DNA of 6,028 bases from an uncultured Bryobacterales bacterium (GTDB taxonomy: Bacteria; Acidobacteriota; Terriglobia; Bryobacterales; Bryobacteraceae). This document shows, piece by piece, positions 4,839 through 6,028 of the stretch. The position numbers were made by a program, and so were the translations under genes. The stretch spans positions 1 through 6,028 of the forward strand of contig CALMAV010000437.1 of assembly GCA_937859895.1 (NCBI GenBank). Reading direction: 5' to 3'. Positions within the stretch are counted from its first letter, which is position 1, and each line of letters opens with the position of its first letter. Below the pieces are notes generated by a model, which was not told where the DNA came from, searched no databases, and worked only from the letters and a program-made list of their open reading frames with translations.

Positions 4839-5669
4839 ATGAGGCAGAAATCTAAACTATTGGGAGCAGGCCTGGGCGCCACCCTGCTCCTGTGCAGCAC
4901 GGGCTGCGCAAAGCTGCAGTCGCGAGACGAGATGAACAAGGGTGTCCAGTCGTATAAGGCAAACAAGTACCCGGACGCTGTTCAGCATTTTAAAGAGGCT
5001 GTGCAGCTAGATCCGGGTAACCAAAATGCCCAGTTGTATCTGGCCACCTCATACATGACGCAGTGGGTGCCTGGTGCTGAGTCACCCGACAACAAGAAGA
5101 ACTACGACGCGGCCAAGCAGGAGTTCGATAACATCCTGAAGAAGGAGCCCTCCAATTCCCTGGCTCTCGCCTCTATGGCCTCTATGGCCTACAACTCTGC
5201 GCAGAGTGGAACGCCGGAGCAAAAGGCTGCGGCCTTGGAAGAGGCTAAGCGTTGGAACCAGCGACGGATCGAAGTCGACCCGAAAGACCCAGAGGCTTAC
5301 TACTACCTGGGCGTGATTAACTGGGCTGAGTCTTTCCCGCCGATTCGAGATGCTCGCATCGCAGGTAAGATGACCGCCAATGACCCTGGTCCTATCAAAG
5401 ATGCCAAAGCCCGCGAGGAGCTGAAGGGAAAGTACGGTACTCAGATCAACCAAGGTATTGAGGAATTGGACAAGTGCCTTGCGCGCGATAAAGAGAATGA
5501 AGACGCTATGTCGTACATGAATCTTTTATATCGCTCCAAAGCTAACTTGGAAGACAATCCAGACGCTGCAAAGGCGGACATCGCACAAGCGGAGAAGTTC
5601 TTTAACCAATCGCTCGATACTAAGAAAATGAAGGCGCTGCGGCCAGCCAAAAAGACTGAAGCTAGCTAA
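4839..5669 (+). CDS. TPR-repeat lipoprotein, likely envelope partner of the TonB/Exb system
   Basis: The 276-residue product starts with a basic stretch, a hydrophobic segment (about 7-20) and CSTGC, giving a probable lipoprotein signal with C23 as the lipidated residue. Ser at -3 instead of Leu makes the lipobox imperfect, so processing is likely but not certain. Ala at +2 rather than Asp would suggest outer-membrane sorting under E. coli rules. The mature part is helical with tetratricopeptide repeats: a good one at about 28-61 (G35, A47, F51, A54, P59), a second ending at P104, a weaker one ending at P148, and helical pairs at about 150-165 and 200-260. An inserted loop (about 164-198) breaks the repeat series. 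TPRs bind proteins, so this may be a scaffold; the partner and exact function cannot be told from sequence. It sits 15 bases after the second exbD, with AGAGGA (4824-4829) as ribosome binding site, and ends just before the terminator, so it is probably the last gene of the unit. Confidence 0.88.
   Translation: MRQKSKLLGAGLGATLLLCSTGCAKLQSRDEMNKGVQSYKANKYPDAVQHFKEAVQLDPGNQNAQLYLATSYMTQWVPGAESPDNKKNYDAAKQEFDNILKKEPSNSLALASMASMAYNSAQSGTPEQKAAALEEAKRWNQRRIEVDPKDPEAYYYLGVINWAESFPPIRDARIAGKMTANDPGPIKDAKAREELKGKYGTQINQGIEELDKCLARDKENEDAMSYMNLLYRSKANLEDNPDAAKADIAQAEKFFNQSLDTKKMKALRPAKKTEAS
5169..5190 (+). repeat. 9-bp tandem repeat within the TPR gene
   Basis: GCCTCTATG occurs twice in a row (5169-5177, 5178-5186), with GCCT starting a third copy. 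It is in frame and encodes A-S-M-A-S-M (residues 111-116), within a TPR helix. This looks like a small in-frame duplication or a slippage site without effect on the frame. Confidence 0.6.
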
Positions 5670-5689
5670 AGGCGAAATTTCTAGTCACG

Positions 5690-5730
5690 AAGAAATGGGA
5701 CTTGGCAAAAGCTGAGTCCCGTTTCTTTTT
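5690..5730 (+). terminator. Intrinsic terminator after the TPR gene
   Basis: AAGAAATGGGACT (5690-5702) pairs with AGTCCCGTTTCTT (5715-5727) over 13 bp with one T-G wobble. The stem can continue inwards through two wobble and two G-C pairs to an AAAA loop (5707-5710). A run of five T (5726-5730) ends it on the + strand. It starts 20 bases after the TPR stop codon and ends four bases before the mqnC stop. On the - strand the tail is less T-rich, so it mainly serves the + strand unit, though the stem may also act on mqnC transcripts. Confidence 0.9.
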
Positions 5731-5734
5731 GTAC

Positions 5735-6028
5735 TTAGTTTAGGAAGTAAGTCCGGTAAAGCGTGTCCCGCTGCTTCGGCACAAAACCTGCATCTCGAAT
5801 TAAGCGGCGCAGTTGCTCCTCTGTGGCGCAATGGTGAGCCCCGGCCGCAGAGACAACATTCTCCTCGATCATGATGCTGCCGACATCGTTACCCCCAAAG
5901 CGCAGTCCCAACTGACAGACTTTTAAGCCGGGGGTCACCCATGATGCTTGAATGTTCTGAATGTTTTGGAGGTAAACGCGCGAGAGCGCCAGCATCTTCA
6001 AATACTCCACTGCAGTAGCCTCCTGCTT
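5735..6028 (-). CDS. mqnC: Cyclic dehypoxanthine futalosine synthase MqnC, C-terminal part (5' end outside window)
   Basis: MqnC is a radical SAM enzyme of the futalosine route to menaquinone; it cyclises dehypoxanthine futalosine. The frame is open from base 6028 to the TAA at 5735-5737, giving the last 97 residues; the window's right edge cuts the gene, so the GTG at 6008-6010 is an internal Val and not a start. The N-terminal CxxxCxxC iron-sulphur motif is therefore not visible. Recognisable C-terminal pattern: VEYLKMLALSRVYLQNI, QASWVTPGLKVCQLGLRFGG, ND-GS-MIEENVVSAAGAHH and a final RDAGFVPKQRDTLYRTYF. The last two are typical of the MqnC/MqnE/CofH family, and the ending QRDTLYR favours MqnC. 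MqnE or a CofH-like protein is the main alternative. It is convergent with the TPR gene, with the terminator between them, and is probably unrelated to the TonB/Exb unit. Confidence 0.88.
   Translation of the reverse strand, partial: KQEATAVEYLKMLALSRVYLQNIQNIQASWVTPGLKVCQLGLRFGGNDVGSIMIEENVVSAAGAHHCATEEQLRRLIRDAGFVPKQRDTLYRTYFLN

Noticed and set aside
5082..5453. 123-codon open frame on the - strand inside the TPR gene
   Set aside because: It is antisense to a clear lipoprotein gene, with no family resemblance; the open frame follows from codon use on the other strand.
5690..5730. Reading the terminator stem as a small RNA gene or riboswitch
   Set aside because: A simple long stem, AAAA loop and T-run directly after the last gene are fully explained by intrinsic termination.

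Overview
The window looks like an ordinary chromosomal stretch of a Gram-negative (diderm) bacterium with moderate GC content. Lipoprotein and TonB/ExbBD features require an outer membrane. The style of the TonB protein (N-terminus, proline runs), the cluster order tonB-exbB-exbD-exbD-TPR lipoprotein, and a futalosine-pathway menaquinone gene together suggest Acidobacteriota (Terriglobia-like). That placement is an inference from remembered family features, not from a database search.

Layout on the + strand: the 3' part of secD (1-852, cut by the window edge), secF (952-2193), a TonB-family energy transducer (2242-2988), an ExbB/TolQ-type proton channel subunit (3069-3806), two ExbD/TolR-type subunits (3918-4361 and 4395-4823), and a TPR lipoprotein (4839-5669). 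A strong intrinsic terminator at 5690-5730 closes the series. On the - strand, entering from the right edge, is the 3' end of mqnC (5735-6028), convergent with the rest. No intergenic gap exceeds about 110 bases, and no tRNA, rRNA, CRISPR array, insertion sequence or phage gene was seen.

How the genes work together: SecD and SecF form the membrane complex that uses the proton motive force to help pull secreted proteins through SecYEG. The next five genes look like a separate machine that also uses the proton motive force. The ExbB-like pentamer and ExbD-like subunits would energise the TonB-like protein, which spans the periplasm towards outer-membrane receptors. The cell-envelope TPR lipoprotein is an unassigned partner. 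Same-strand packing with short gaps (48, 80, 111, 33 and 15 bases) and one clear terminator at the end is consistent with a single transcription unit, although internal promoters cannot be excluded.

The most interesting points are: (1) SecF carries an extra segment of about 70 residues in its periplasmic domain that resembles a ComEA/GspK-type helix-hairpin-helix; (2) two ExbD paralogues share a nearly identical membrane segment but have different periplasmic parts, one with a proline-rich linker; (3) the TonB-like protein has Gln where the membrane-helix His of E. coli TonB sits, plus a 13-proline run; (4) a perfect 11-bp hairpin without a U-tract lies between exbB and the first exbD. I see no clearly new biological system; the cluster is a recognisable one with unusual details.
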